DNA from: CAYSRC01 sp964446385
GTDB taxonomy: Bacteria; Bacillota; Clostridia; Oscillospirales; Ruminococcaceae
Assembly: GCA_964446385.1 (NCBI GenBank)
Contig: CAYUOH010000012.1
Location: 3,696-67,695 of the forward strand
DNA: 64,000 bases
Direction: 5' to 3'
Shown here: piece by piece, positions 34,837-43,080 of the stretch
Layout of the letters: the number at the start of each line of letters is the position of its first letter
Position numbering within the stretch: the first letter of the stretch is position 1
Translations under genes and position numbers: made by a program
The notes under the pieces: generated by a model
What the model saw: only the letters and a program-made list of their open reading frames with translations
What the model was told of the DNA's origin: nothing
Databases searched by the model: none

Positions 34837-34885
34837 AAAAAAACAAAAACATAAAAGCGGCTTCGGATTTCTCCGAAGCCGCTTT
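34837..34885. terminator. Terminator shared by the rpsB-tsf operon and the DUF1622 gene
   Basis: AAAGCGGCTTCGG and CCGAAGCCGCTTT form a perfect 13-bp stem with a six-base loop. On the minus strand it is followed by TTATGTTTTTGTTTTTTT, an excellent U-tract about 25 bases after tsf; on the plus strand it lies 30 bases after the DUF1622 stop but has a poor T-run. Confidence 0.93.
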
Positions 34886-34910
34886 AGTCTATATAACCGT
34901 TCGGTGATGA

Positions 34911-35825
34911 TTATTTAATCATGCCGGCTACTTCGCTGGCAAAATCATCAACGCGTTTCTCAATGCCTTCGCCCTTCTCGTAACGGGTGAATTCAAGAAC
35001 CTTGATGTTTGCGCCGAGAGCCTTGGCAGCATTGGAGGTGTAGGTGGCTACATTAATTTCGTCGTTCTTTACGAACTCCTGCTCAAGAAGGCAGTTTTCC
35101 TTGTAGTACTTGCTGACACGACCCTCTACCATCTTTTCCCTGATTGCGGCGGGTTTGTTGGCATTCTTGGGATCGTTCTCGATCTGAGCCAGCAGAACCT
35201 TCTTCTCGCCGTCGATAACGGAGGCGGGAACTTCGTCCTTGGAAACATACAGGGGGTTGATAGCAGCAATCTGCATAGCCACGTCCCTACCGTAGGTAAC
35301 AAACTCGTCTTTGGCGGCCGTTGCGGCGTCGGTGTCAAATTTTACGATAACGGCATGTGTGCCGCCACCGTGGATGTATGGAACCAGAACGCCTTCATAG
35401 CGCTGAAAACGGCGGATCTTGATGTTTTCGCCGATTGTAAGGATCTTGTCCTTAAGGTGTGCATCGATCGTCATACCGTCGGCCTCACATGCCAGAAGGG
35501 CATCGGTATCGGCGGGATTTTGTTTGATAACGGTGTTGGCGCACAGGGCGACGAAGGAACGGAAACTTTCGTTCTTGGCGACGAAGTCTGTCTCGCTGTT
35601 AACTTCGATAATGCAGCCTACGTTGCCGTCGACAATGGCTAAAACAATACCTTCGGCGGCGATACGGCCTGCCTTTTTAGCGGCGGCGCTGAGACCCTTT
35701 TCACGAAGGAATTCAACAGCCTTGTCCATATCTCCGTCAGCCTGTGTAAGGGCATTCTTGCAGTCCATCATGCCGCAGCCTGTAGCTTCGCGCAGCGCCT
35801 GAACGTCTTTAGCGGTAAAAGCCAT
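34911..35825 (-). CDS. tsf: Translation elongation factor Ts
   Basis: A 304-residue EF-Ts: UBA-like N-terminus (VQALREATGCGMMDCKNALT), then the core whose conserved TDFVAKNESFRSFV segment contacts EF-Tu, and a C-terminal dimerisation-type part. It recycles EF-Tu-GDP to EF-Tu-GTP. It lies 39 bases after rpsB in the usual operon. Length and motifs are normal. Confidence 0.97.
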   Translation of the reverse strand: MAFTAKDVQALREATGCGMMDCKNALTQADGDMDKAVEFLREKGLSAAAKKAGRIAAEGIVLAIVDGNVGCIIEVNSETDFVAKNESFRSFVALCANTVIKQNPADTDALLACEADGMTIDAHLKDKILTIGENIKIRRFQRYEGVLVPYIHGGGTHAVIVKFDTDAATAAKDEFVTYGRDVAMQIAAINPLYVSKDEVPASVIDGEKKVLLAQIENDPKNANKPAAIREKMVEGRVSKYYKENCLLEQEFVKNDEINVATYTSNAAKALGANIKVLEFTRYEKGEGIEKRVDDFASEVAGMIK

Positions 35826-35864
35826 AATATATAATCTCCATTAATCTGATAGGTGTTTTGTTAA

Positions 35865-36611
35865 TTATTCGGCGTCCTCGACAGCCTCGTCGTCCTTGGC
35901 CTTAAGCTCTTCGGCGGGCTCGGCAAACTGTGAACCCTGACGGCTTTCGAGAACGGCGTCCGCCATGGCGCCGCAGATGAGCTTGACGGCGCGGATAGCG
36001 TCATCGTTACCGGGAATTATATAATCGACCTCATCGGGGTCGCAGTTAGTATCGACAATTGCTACAATGGGGATACCAAGCTTCCTGGCTTCGGCAACAG
36101 CGATTTTCTCCTTGCGGGTGTCAACGATAAACAGAGCGGCAGGAAGTCTTTCCATTTTCTTTACGCCGCCGAGATATTTTTCGAGTTTTTCGATTTCGAG
36201 GGAAAGCTTTCCGGATTCCTTTTTGGTGAGGAGATCGAATGTGCCGTCTTCGCGCATCTGCCTGAGCTGCTCAAGACGGGCAATACGGCTGCGAATGGTG
36301 CGGAAGTTTGTGAGCGTGCCGCCCAGCCAGCGGGCGTTTACGAAGTGCATGCCGCAGCGTTCGGCCTCTTCCTTAACGGTATCAGCGGCCTGCTTTTTTG
36401 TACCTACGAAAAGGATGTCGCCTTCTGTGGCGGCGTCACGTACAAAGTAGTAGGCGGTATCGAGCATCTTGACTGTCTTCTGAAGGTCGATGATGTAGAT
36501 GCCGTTGCGCTCTGTGAAGATGTAATGAGCCATTTTGGGGTTCCATCTTTTGGTCTGATGGCCAAAATGAACTCCTGCTTCGAGAAGCTGTTTCATTGAA
36601 ACTACTGACAT
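35865..36611 (-). CDS. rpsB: 30S ribosomal protein S2
   Basis: A 248-residue S2 protein with the family marks LLEAGVHFGHQTKRWNPKM, IYIIDLQKT, FVGTKKQA and ARWLGGTLTNF, and an acidic C-terminal tail. It is needed late in small-subunit assembly and for binding S1-type proteins. The gene is preceded by an AAGGAG box and a 110-base leader, and is followed by tsf. Confidence 0.97.
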   Translation of the reverse strand: MSVVSMKQLLEAGVHFGHQTKRWNPKMAHYIFTERNGIYIIDLQKTVKMLDTAYYFVRDAATEGDILFVGTKKQAADTVKEEAERCGMHFVNARWLGGTLTNFRTIRSRIARLEQLRQMREDGTFDLLTKKESGKLSLEIEKLEKYLGGVKKMERLPAALFIVDTRKEKIAVAEARKLGIPIVAIVDTNCDPDEVDYIIPGNDDAIRAVKLICGAMADAVLESRQGSQFAEPAEELKAKDDEAVEDAE

Positions 36612-36734
36612 TTGGGTAATTCTCCTTTTTTATTGAACGATTTGTTGTTATCCTCCCCGGAAGGCTGAATTCATGCGGCACCGGATATCCGGCACGCGCC
36701 GCAAAGGACCAGACCGGGTGCGAGTTGCCGAAAC

Positions 36735-36763
36735 AGTATAGCATAACGCCGTTTCAAGGTCAA
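36735..36763 (-). promoter_or_regulatory. Strong sigma-A promoter of rpsB-tsf
   Basis: Minus strand: TTGACC (36758-36763) and TATACT (36735-36740) with an optimal 17-base spacer. The leader to rpsB would be about 115 bases long and contains the inverted repeat GTGCCGGATATCCGGTGC-like core (GCCGGATATCCGGT), which could fold and may serve S2 feedback control. Confidence 0.88.
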
Positions 36764-36815
36764 GCGTACACGGAGCAAAATCCAAGTGTAAAATAAATAG
36801 TGAATTTTCATATTG

Positions 36816-36844
36816 TTTACACATAAGCCCTTATATTATAAAAT
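36816..36844 (+). promoter_or_regulatory. Promoter candidate of the DUF975 gene
   Basis: TTTACA (36816-36821) and TAAAAT (36839-36844) with 17 bases between. Just downstream, AATAGTG and CACTATT (36842-36866) form an inverted repeat around ATATAGATATA that could be an operator or an alternative extended -10. Confidence 0.6.
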
Positions 36845-36918
36845 AGTGATATAGATATACACTATTACATATGCGCTTATATATCCGCTTCTATGTCAAC
36901 CCAAAAAAGGAGAAAAAT

Positions 36919-38076
36919 ATGGATAAACAAAAATACTGGGATATTTCCACGCTGAAAAAACGTGCAAAAACCGTCCTGAAGGACAGCTACTGGCTCAGTT
37001 TGGGCGGATCTGTGTTCAATGTATACGTACCGGCTTTTGTAAAATCGATCATAATCAGACTGGCCTGTATAGGTACGGTCATGGCCGAATTCAGACAGTT
37101 CGCGGCATTCTACAACAGCGGACGGCTGTACCGCTATACCGTTCCGTACATGGGCGACAGAATACTTCTGTTTGATTTTGATCTGTCGACTATACTGAAC
37201 GACCCCGAACTCTGGACCATACTTATCACACTCGGTACCGCCCTTACGTCGGTAAGTCTGGTATCTCTGGTCTACAAGGTTTTCGTTCAGAATCTGTTTG
37301 AGATCGGTGAAAGCCGCCTTTACACCAGCAACCGCTACGGCAACAAGGATTTCGCCAACGTGTTCTACGGTTTCAAGGAACATTACGGCCACAACATGTG
37401 GGCTATATTCATTCGCAACCTGTTTCTCAGTCTGTGGTCCCTTTTGTTAATAATCCCCGGCATCATCAAGAGCTTCAGCTATGCTATGGTTCCCTGGATT
37501 ATGGCCGAAAACCCCAATCTGAAAGCAACGCGTGCCATCACAATAAGCCGCGAAATGATGAACGGCGAAAAATGGCGTATGTTCTGGCTTAATCTCAGTT
37601 TTATCGGCTGGTATATTCTGGGAACTCTGTGCTTCGGCATCGGCGTTCTGTTTGTAATTCCTTATCACAGGGCCGCTGTCGCAGAGCTTTACGGCGCGCT
37701 GCGTGTCAAGGCAGTCAAAGAAGGCATCGTAAGCCCCAGTGAGCTTTGCGCAGAGCTGTTCACCCAGATTCCGGTGAACCACGCTCCTCAGAACGGATTT
37801 GAGCCCTCCGCATCTGCGGCGGAACCCGAAGTCACCGAAGAAAAATACTCCGGGCTCGAAACCGAAGACCTCGTAGCCAAAGAGGTTGACGAGGTTGAGG
37901 ACAAAGAGCAGCCGGGATACGCTGATGTAACTGCAGAGGTGAAGAAACCTGATGCAGAGAAGCCGGAGCTTAAAGAGGAACCGCCCGTCTCCGAACAGGA
38001 GATCAATTCCGCTGAAGCACAGGCTGAAGAACCGGGCGACGGTTCCGTACCTGACGCCACAAACATAAACTTCTGA
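36919..38076 (+). CDS. DUF975 family integral membrane protein with acidic C-terminal tail
   Basis: A 385-residue protein. The first 260 or so residues are a DUF975 membrane domain with about five helices; it has the family's SLWSLLLIIPGIIKSFSYAM and MVPWIMAENPNLKATRAI motifs and ends VIPYHRAAVAELYGALR. A cytoplasmic tail of about 120 residues, very rich in E, P, A and D, follows. I chose the ATG at 36919 (AGGAG six to seven bases upstream); a frame from 36871 lacks a ribosome binding site. The function of DUF975 is not known. It stands alone with its own promoter. Confidence 0.88.
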   Translation: MDKQKYWDISTLKKRAKTVLKDSYWLSLGGSVFNVYVPAFVKSIIIRLACIGTVMAEFRQFAAFYNSGRLYRYTVPYMGDRILLFDFDLSTILNDPELWTILITLGTALTSVSLVSLVYKVFVQNLFEIGESRLYTSNRYGNKDFANVFYGFKEHYGHNMWAIFIRNLFLSLWSLLLIIPGIIKSFSYAMVPWIMAENPNLKATRAITISREMMNGEKWRMFWLNLSFIGWYILGTLCFGIGVLFVIPYHRAAVAELYGALRVKAVKEGIVSPSELCAELFTQIPVNHAPQNGFEPSASAAEPEVTEEKYSGLETEDLVAKEVDEVEDKEQPGYADVTAEVKKPDAEKPELKEEPPVSEQEINSAEAQAEEPGDGSVPDATNINF

Positions 38077-38086
38077 TAATCCGTGA

Positions 38087-38115
38087 TTGTATCCCGGATT
38101 AAATAGTGATATAAT
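38087..38115 (+). promoter_or_regulatory. Promoter of the FakA-C-like gene
   Basis: TTGTAT (38087-38092) and TATAAT (38110-38115) with 17 bases between and an extended TGA before the -10. The sequence AAATAGTGATATA here repeats the one in front of the DUF975 gene, and a CACTATT follows 22 bases later, so the two genes may share an operator. Confidence 0.75.
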
Positions 38116-38161
38116 CCAATGCATTGTATATTTATTCACTATTCTTGGGAGGATGCCCGCC

Positions 38162-38413
38162 ATGCTTGAGTACAAATACGACACCCAGCTCCTTATCGAA
38201 GGTCAAGCCCTTGATGAGGACGCAATCGGCGAATATATCGAAGAGAATATCCCCGGCGATTGCCTGCTTGCTGTGGGTGACGAAGAGCTTATAAAGATTC
38301 ACTACCATACCAACCAACCCTGGCTGGTGCTGGAATACTGCGCAAGCCTGGGCGACATTCACACAATCATTATCGAGAATATGGAACTTCAGGCTAAGGG
38401 AATGCAGGGTTAA
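38162..38413 (+). CDS. Free-standing FakA (DAK2/YloV) C-terminal-like domain
   Basis: An 83-residue protein that resembles only a small segment of the fatty-acid kinase FakA/YloV C-terminal part: YKYDTQLLIEG, an NIPGDCLLAVGDEELIKIHYHTNQP core and IIIENMELQ, close to FakA's GDSLVVVGDDDLIKVHVHTNNP-like region. The kinase DAK2 domain and the rest of FakA are missing. It has its own promoter, a GGGAGG box nine bases before the ATG, and a strong terminator, so it is a real single-gene unit. It may be a regulator or binding partner of FakA/FakB or a domain with a separate role. Confidence 0.75.
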   Translation: MLEYKYDTQLLIEGQALDEDAIGEYIEENIPGDCLLAVGDEELIKIHYHTNQPWLVLEYCASLGDIHTIIIENMELQAKGMQG

Positions 38414-38424
38414 CAATTGTCAGC

Positions 38425-38459
38425 AAAAGCGCCGCAATTTATTTGCGGCGCTTTTTTTA
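38425..38459 (+). terminator. Terminator after the FakA-C-like gene
   Basis: AAAGCGCCGCAA and TTGCGGCGCTTT make a stem of at least 12 bp with a short AT loop, followed by TTTT and AA on the plus strand, about 15 bases after the stop codon. Confidence 0.93.
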
Positions 38460-38544
38460 ATTGTAATATCTTATAATATGTGCTAAATAATACTTAGAAG
38501 TACACGCACTGAAATAAAATTAAATAAGCCAAGGAGGACCCATT

Positions 38545-40431
38545 ATGCTTCATTATCAAAACCGGCAGGGCAATCCGGTCACCTTTGAGACGGTGTCGGA
38601 GATTGTCGCCCACGCGCCGGAAGCTACCGCAGACCTTTCCGGCAACCAGAGAATGCCCCGAATCGCCAACCCGGCGCTGAAGGATTTCCCCGACGATCTC
38701 GTTTATGTCTATCGCTCGGCAAATCTCTACGGCGGACAGACCGCCGCACGCAACAACACTTCATTGATTATCTTCGCAGACAAACGCTTTACCGCGAAGG
38801 ACGAGGCACTCGCATGGCTTAAAAATCTTGGACTTGTGGAGCTTATCGACTCCGTGACCGGCACCGTCATCCTTTTTATGCCCGAAAAGAGCGAGGGCTA
38901 CACCGAAAGCGACCTTCAGCACTCGTATGTGCTTATCAATGCCCTGTTTACACAGAAGGCAACTGTCGAGGTCGACGGCGTACGCTACTGCCCGGCTGAA
39001 AGCGAATACTGCGGCGGCTACGGCAAGAACTATTTCTTTGGTATCGGCGCCGGCGCCACATTTATGAACAATTTCGTGGCCGGTTCACGTGACGAGCTTA
39101 TCGGCCGTGTGGCGGGTTACTTCACATACGGCGGCGAAATGAACGAATGCGCTGCGGTTACCGGTTATGTTCCCGCATACCTAGTAAACGCATGCGGTGC
39201 CGCGGTACGCAAGTTCTGTGAGGCCGACGGATGCAACGCATATTCAGAGAATGACGGCGCAGCTAAATTTTACAACCAGAATCTGCCTCTGCGCCAGGTA
39301 CGTGTGGCAAAGGACGGTGATGAAAACCCCGGCAAATGGATGCTACGTGCATATAAGGAAATGTTTATGTTCCTGCAGCGCACTGCCAACGTTATGACCC
39401 AGTATCCTGAGCCCGCCGTGGCCAATCCCTTCAAGGGATTCGTTCCCGCTCCCCCGGTTTCAAGATTCGCCCTTTCAGCGCGCAACCCGATATTCGACAA
39501 CAAAACGGTTATCGGCAACCTTCAGATTACATACGTTTATGATCCCGACCGTTTCGCTGACCTCAAGATTACTAAGGAAAACGCCGATCCCAAGAATCTT
39601 CATTTCATGACCGAAGAGGAAGATTACCTCGATGTATGGTATGAGATCCTTCCGCAGAACGTACTCGACAATTCCGCTCCCGAGCACAGCGTTCCCCTTC
39701 TGCTCGCCAATCACGGAGGCGGAGATGATATTATTATGTTCCTGGACGAGACCGGCATCCTGCTCACAGCGGGACAGCAGCAGTTCGGTATAGTTGCGGG
39801 CATGCACAGCGGCCTGACATTTGTCGGAAATGATATAGTCGGTGAATCCATGGGGCGCCTTGTAAAATACATGTTGGGCAAGTTCCCCGCTCTTGACCCC
39901 GAGCGCGTTTATGTCACCGGTTATTCCATGGGCGGCGCATGCACATACAGCTGCCTCGCAACCCATCCGGAGCTTTACGCAGCCGCAGTTCCCACAGCCA
40001 TGCCTCTTCTAAGTGTCGCCGACGGTACGGCCGAGAAATTCATGACTCTTGATATTCCGGTTATGCTGGCTACCTCCACTTACGATTTCGCCGCATGGGA
40101 TGCGGAACAAAATCACATCAACGAAGGAGCCCAGAGCATGTTCACAACCTATCAGGGGTTCAACAATCTGGCCGTTCCCAAAGTTTTTGATTTTGCAAAA
40201 TATCCTTTCGTAGGCCAACCCTATGATTCACTAAGTATCACCACAATCAACGGAGAGTGGCGCAACTTTGAATGGATGCTTCCATCAAAATATGATTTCC
40301 CGCTTATGGGCCTCAACGTCACCGAATATCTGATGCATTCCCTGTGGCCAGGATACGGCGATATCTACTGGGATTTCTTCCGCCACTACCGCCGCGAGGC
40401 CGGAACCAACCAAATAGTTTATACTGAATAA
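38545..40431 (+). CDS. Large alpha/beta-hydrolase esterase (PHB-depolymerase/feruloyl-esterase-like)
   Basis: A 628-residue protein without a signal peptide. The C-terminal part (about 375-600) is an alpha/beta hydrolase of the PHB depolymerase/LpqC type: oxyanion-hole region LLANHGGGDDI, nucleophile elbow GYSMGG with Ser461, and a later acidic and histidine region. The first 370 residues form an additional domain (YRSANLYGGQTAARNNTSLI; GYGKNYFFGIGAGATF) that repeats a hydrolase-like pattern without a nucleophile elbow. It may therefore be a tandem, half-dead fusion. An AAGGAGG box precedes the ATG. The substrate may be an ester of plant or polymer origin. It is a single-gene unit. Confidence 0.75.
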   Translation: MLHYQNRQGNPVTFETVSEIVAHAPEATADLSGNQRMPRIANPALKDFPDDLVYVYRSANLYGGQTAARNNTSLIIFADKRFTAKDEALAWLKNLGLVELIDSVTGTVILFMPEKSEGYTESDLQHSYVLINALFTQKATVEVDGVRYCPAESEYCGGYGKNYFFGIGAGATFMNNFVAGSRDELIGRVAGYFTYGGEMNECAAVTGYVPAYLVNACGAAVRKFCEADGCNAYSENDGAAKFYNQNLPLRQVRVAKDGDENPGKWMLRAYKEMFMFLQRTANVMTQYPEPAVANPFKGFVPAPPVSRFALSARNPIFDNKTVIGNLQITYVYDPDRFADLKITKENADPKNLHFMTEEEDYLDVWYEILPQNVLDNSAPEHSVPLLLANHGGGDDIIMFLDETGILLTAGQQQFGIVAGMHSGLTFVGNDIVGESMGRLVKYMLGKFPALDPERVYVTGYSMGGACTYSCLATHPELYAAAVPTAMPLLSVADGTAEKFMTLDIPVMLATSTYDFAAWDAEQNHINEGAQSMFTTYQGFNNLAVPKVFDFAKYPFVGQPYDSLSITTINGEWRNFEWMLPSKYDFPLMGLNVTEYLMHSLWPGYGDIYWDFFRHYRREAGTNQIVYTE

Positions 40432-40441
40432 TTACTCAAAT

Positions 40442-40471
40442 AAAAAAAGACCCTGACGGGTCTTTTTTTTG
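40442..40471. terminator. Bidirectional terminator between the esterase and a MATE gene
   Basis: AAAAAAAGACCC, a TGAC loop and GGGTCTTTTTTTT make a compact symmetric hairpin with T-runs in both directions. It lies between convergent genes, 10 bases after one stop and 17 before the other. Confidence 0.95.
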
Positions 40472-40487
40472 TTTGAGTATTTGGTAA

Positions 40488-41984
40488 TTATTCGGCCAAA
40501 AGCTCGATATCGTCTCCCGGATGGCTGGAAGGCCTAAAGCTGTTGAGCCATTTACCTGTGCGGTAACGCCAGACAATCAGAGAAGTACGCACAACCTGGT
40601 CGATGATGATGGCATACCATGCGCCTTTGAGGCCGAGGCCCATATAATTTACAAACAGGATACCGAGGGCCGGGCGCAGAATCATGGCGGTCAGTATGGT
40701 GATGAATGCGGTAAATTTAGTATCTCCGGCGCCGCGCAGAGAACCGGCCATAACAAACTGCGCACTCTGAAGCGGCTGTATAAAGGCGACCATCTGAAGC
40801 AGCAGGATTCCCATTGTAATCAGGCTATCCTCCTTGCTGTACAGCCTCAACAGAGGCTCTGCAAAGAAGAAGATGCCAATTCCGAGCGCAACAGCGCAGT
40901 ATGTAGCGGCACTCTGAGAACGTTTGGAATAGAAATGAGCCATATCCTTGCGTTTTTTACCCAGTGACTGGGCAACAAGCGCGGTACTTGAGGTGGAGAA
41001 GGCCATACCGACCATAAACGTGAGAGACTGGATGTTCATGCAGATCGTATGGCAGGCATATTCGACAACACCGAGAGAAGCGATGGTACGGTTGAATATG
41101 ATAATGCCGATACGCATGGCAATCTGTTCCACGGCGGCGGGAAGGCCGATCTTGAGAATATCTCCGATGGGTTCCTTTTCAAATTTGAAGGAGCCTTTCG
41201 GGAACTCCAGGCGGATAAACTGGTTCTTGCGGCGGATACTCCACAGAGCGATGATAAGGGCGATAAACTGGCCTGCGACTGTAGCGATAGAGGCGCCGAG
41301 TACTTCCAGGCGAGGGAAGCCCCATTTACCGTAAATTAGCAGCCAGTTGAAGAAGATGTTCAAAATGTTGGCAATCGTGTTGTACATCATACCGGTTTTC
41401 GCGTCACCGACACCGCGCTGGGCATTGCCTATGGCCGAACATATCGACATCGTAAAGATACCGGCCATCTGGACCTCAAGGTACTGGGTACCGGCTGCGA
41501 TAACTTGCTCGGTCTGTCCGCTGGCGGCCATGAATACGACCATCGGACGGGAGAATAGATAACCGATACCTGCAAATACAACGGCCAGAATCGTGTTGAT
41601 CATAAAAGCCTGACGCAGAATCTGGTTGGCCTTGTCGGGTCTGTTCATGCCGCGGTAGCGGCCTACCATGGCCATTGTACCGACGTTCATGGAAAGGAAC
41701 GCAGTGGAAAGCAGAAATTTCGGTATGGCGGTAAGGCCTACGGCCGAGATAGCCCAGCTTCCGAGCTGCCCGACCATAACCTGGTCGACCATGGAGGCCA
41801 GCTGTACCATCAGAAGCTCTACAAGCGCGGGCAGACAGAGAGCAAAAACATCCCCGTAAACAGCTTTGCTTGAAACGCCGGCGGGTAGCGTTTTACGGTT
41901 AATATCTTCGCCGCGGTCGTCATCGCTGCCCATCGGCAGTAGATCGAGGACGGTAGTCCTCTTCTTTACTTTTATTTCGTTCAA
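40488..41984 (-). CDS. MATE family efflux protein (second of three)
   Basis: A 498-residue MATE transporter with an N-terminal extension of about 45 residues (EIKVKKRTTVLDLLPMGSDD) before the first helix (VFALCLPALVELLMVQLASM). Twelve helices can be predicted, with the family's VDQVMVGQLGSWAISAVGLT. It starts with TTG (41984) behind a GAAGGA box. A consensus promoter lies 45-75 bases upstream and a shared terminator follows. The substrate is unknown. Confidence 0.9.
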   Translation of the reverse strand: MNEIKVKKRTTVLDLLPMGSDDDRGEDINRKTLPAGVSSKAVYGDVFALCLPALVELLMVQLASMVDQVMVGQLGSWAISAVGLTAIPKFLLSTAFLSMNVGTMAMVGRYRGMNRPDKANQILRQAFMINTILAVVFAGIGYLFSRPMVVFMAASGQTEQVIAAGTQYLEVQMAGIFTMSICSAIGNAQRGVGDAKTGMMYNTIANILNIFFNWLLIYGKWGFPRLEVLGASIATVAGQFIALIIALWSIRRKNQFIRLEFPKGSFKFEKEPIGDILKIGLPAAVEQIAMRIGIIIFNRTIASLGVVEYACHTICMNIQSLTFMVGMAFSTSSTALVAQSLGKKRKDMAHFYSKRSQSAATYCAVALGIGIFFFAEPLLRLYSKEDSLITMGILLLQMVAFIQPLQSAQFVMAGSLRGAGDTKFTAFITILTAMILRPALGILFVNYMGLGLKGAWYAIIIDQVVRTSLIVWRYRTGKWLNSFRPSSHPGDDIELLAE

Positions 41985-42030
41985 TTCAATCCTTCTTTCT
42001 GTTGAATCTATCTATTTTTATAACCTAGTT

Positions 42031-42059
42031 ATTATAATTACTATATAATCGTTTGTAAA
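42031..42059 (-). promoter_or_regulatory. Promoter of the second MATE gene
   Basis: Minus strand: TTTACA (42054-42059), 17-base spacer, TATAAT (42031-42036), 47 bases before the TTG start. Close to consensus. Confidence 0.85.
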
Positions 42060-42129
42060 TAAACCGATTTAATAATTTACGTAATGCACTAAACTGAGAG
42101 AACGGAGATATATATTTTGTGAATAAACA

Positions 42130-42167
42130 CATAAACGGTCCGAAGCAGTCTCTTCGGACCGTTTATG
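42130..42167 (-). terminator. Terminator after pyrR
   Basis: A perfect 16-bp stem (CATAAACGGTCCGAAG/CTTCGGACCGTTTATG) with a six-base loop, 40 bases after the pyrR stop. The minus strand continues TGTTTATTC, a weak U-tract, but the stem is the strongest in this part of the window. Confidence 0.85.
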
Positions 42168-42207
42168 TACTGTTATATATCTTTAAAAATCACTTTTTCT
42201 GTCAAAA

Positions 42208-42747
42208 TCAGTCGCGGTACATCAGGTAGACGCCGGTTTCCTCATCGAACGGAGGAAGCATCACGCGTACAACTTCGGAATTACTTGTGGGAACGTTCTT
42301 GCCCACATAATCAGGCTTTATGGGAAGCTCGCGGTGGCCGCGGTCTACCAGGATGGCAAGCTGAATGGTACGGGGACGTCCATGTGAAAAGATTGCCTCG
42401 ATGGCGGCCCGGACGGTACGGCCTGTGTACAGTACGTCATCAACCAGAACCACGTTTTTGTCAACAATGTCGAAATCAAGCGACGACTCGTTGAGTACGG
42501 GTTGGTCGGCAAGGGTTGTAAGATCGTCGCGGTAAAAACTTATGTCTATGTCGTCGCAGGGAACGTCCACGCCCTCGATATCGCGGATGTTGTCGGAGAT
42601 TATTCGGGCAAGTCCGGCGCCACGGCGGCGAATACCCACAATAACGACACCTTCTGTACCTTTGTTGTGCTCAATAATCTCGTGGGAAATACGCACAAGG
42701 GCACGGCGCACTTCCTTTTCTTCCATAAGGACAGCCTTCTGCTCCAT
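42208..42747 (-). CDS. pyrR: Bifunctional pyr operon regulator/uracil phosphoribosyltransferase PyrR
   Basis: A 179-residue type I phosphoribosyltransferase with the PRPP-binding motif VVLVDDVLYTGRTVRAA and the family's FYRDDL and LVDRGHRELPI segments. PyrR binds pyr leader mRNA in the presence of UMP and promotes termination, and has modest uracil phosphoribosyltransferase activity. The ATG at 42747 has a GAAGGG box nine bases upstream; an earlier in-frame start lies within the leader hairpin region. No pyrimidine biosynthesis genes follow here: it is a single gene with its own terminator. Confidence 0.95.
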   Translation of the reverse strand: MEQKAVLMEEKEVRRALVRISHEIIEHNKGTEGVVIVGIRRRGAGLARIISDNIRDIEGVDVPCDDIDISFYRDDLTTLADQPVLNESSLDFDIVDKNVVLVDDVLYTGRTVRAAIEAIFSHGRPRTIQLAILVDRGHRELPIKPDYVGKNVPTSNSEVVRVMLPPFDEETGVYLMYRD

Positions 42748-42773
42748 TACAATACCCTTCCCGCGCAGGTTAA

Positions 42774-42828
42774 AAATTAAAGAGAACCCGATCAAGCCGA
42801 AAAGCTATGACCGGGCCCTCTGGGTTGG
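42774..42828 (-). promoter_or_regulatory. Probable PyrR attenuator in the pyrR leader
   Basis: On the minus strand CCAACCCAGAGGG (42816-42828) resembles the PyrR-binding loop (CCNGNGAGG type). It is directly followed by a hairpin CCCGGTCA...TGATCGGG (42787-42815) with an inner AGC/GCT stem, and then TTCTCTTTAATTTTT. This is the order binding loop then intrinsic terminator expected of a pyr attenuator, which would make pyrR autoregulated. Confidence 0.6.
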
Positions 42829-42901
42829 CAGATTACGGGCATAATAAGAATCATATCTTTGCGGCATCTCTGTACCGAATTAAAGATTTTCAATATAGGT
42901 T

Positions 42902-42930
42902 ATGGTATCACCCCGAAAGGTGAAAATCAA
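42902..42930 (-). promoter_or_regulatory. Promoter candidate of pyrR
   Basis: Minus strand: TTGATT (42925-42930), 17 bases, TACCAT (42902-42907), giving a leader of about 150 bases. The -10 match is moderate. The spacer contains the small palindrome TCACC...GGTGA. Confidence 0.5.
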
Positions 42931-43080
42931 CTGTATTTTGCTTTAAACATCATTTCACAAAACTAAATATACAGTAATTTATTCTTTTTGTGTTATTTAT
43001 TTCACTTTAATATTTGCGTGATATGTGTATAATAATATGCGAAATATTATATAATACTTTACTGCAAAGCGGTGATAATT

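Noticed and set aside
37447..38184. A 245-residue minus-strand frame across the DUF975 gene
   Set aside because: It is antisense to DUF975 and runs through the promoter of the next gene.
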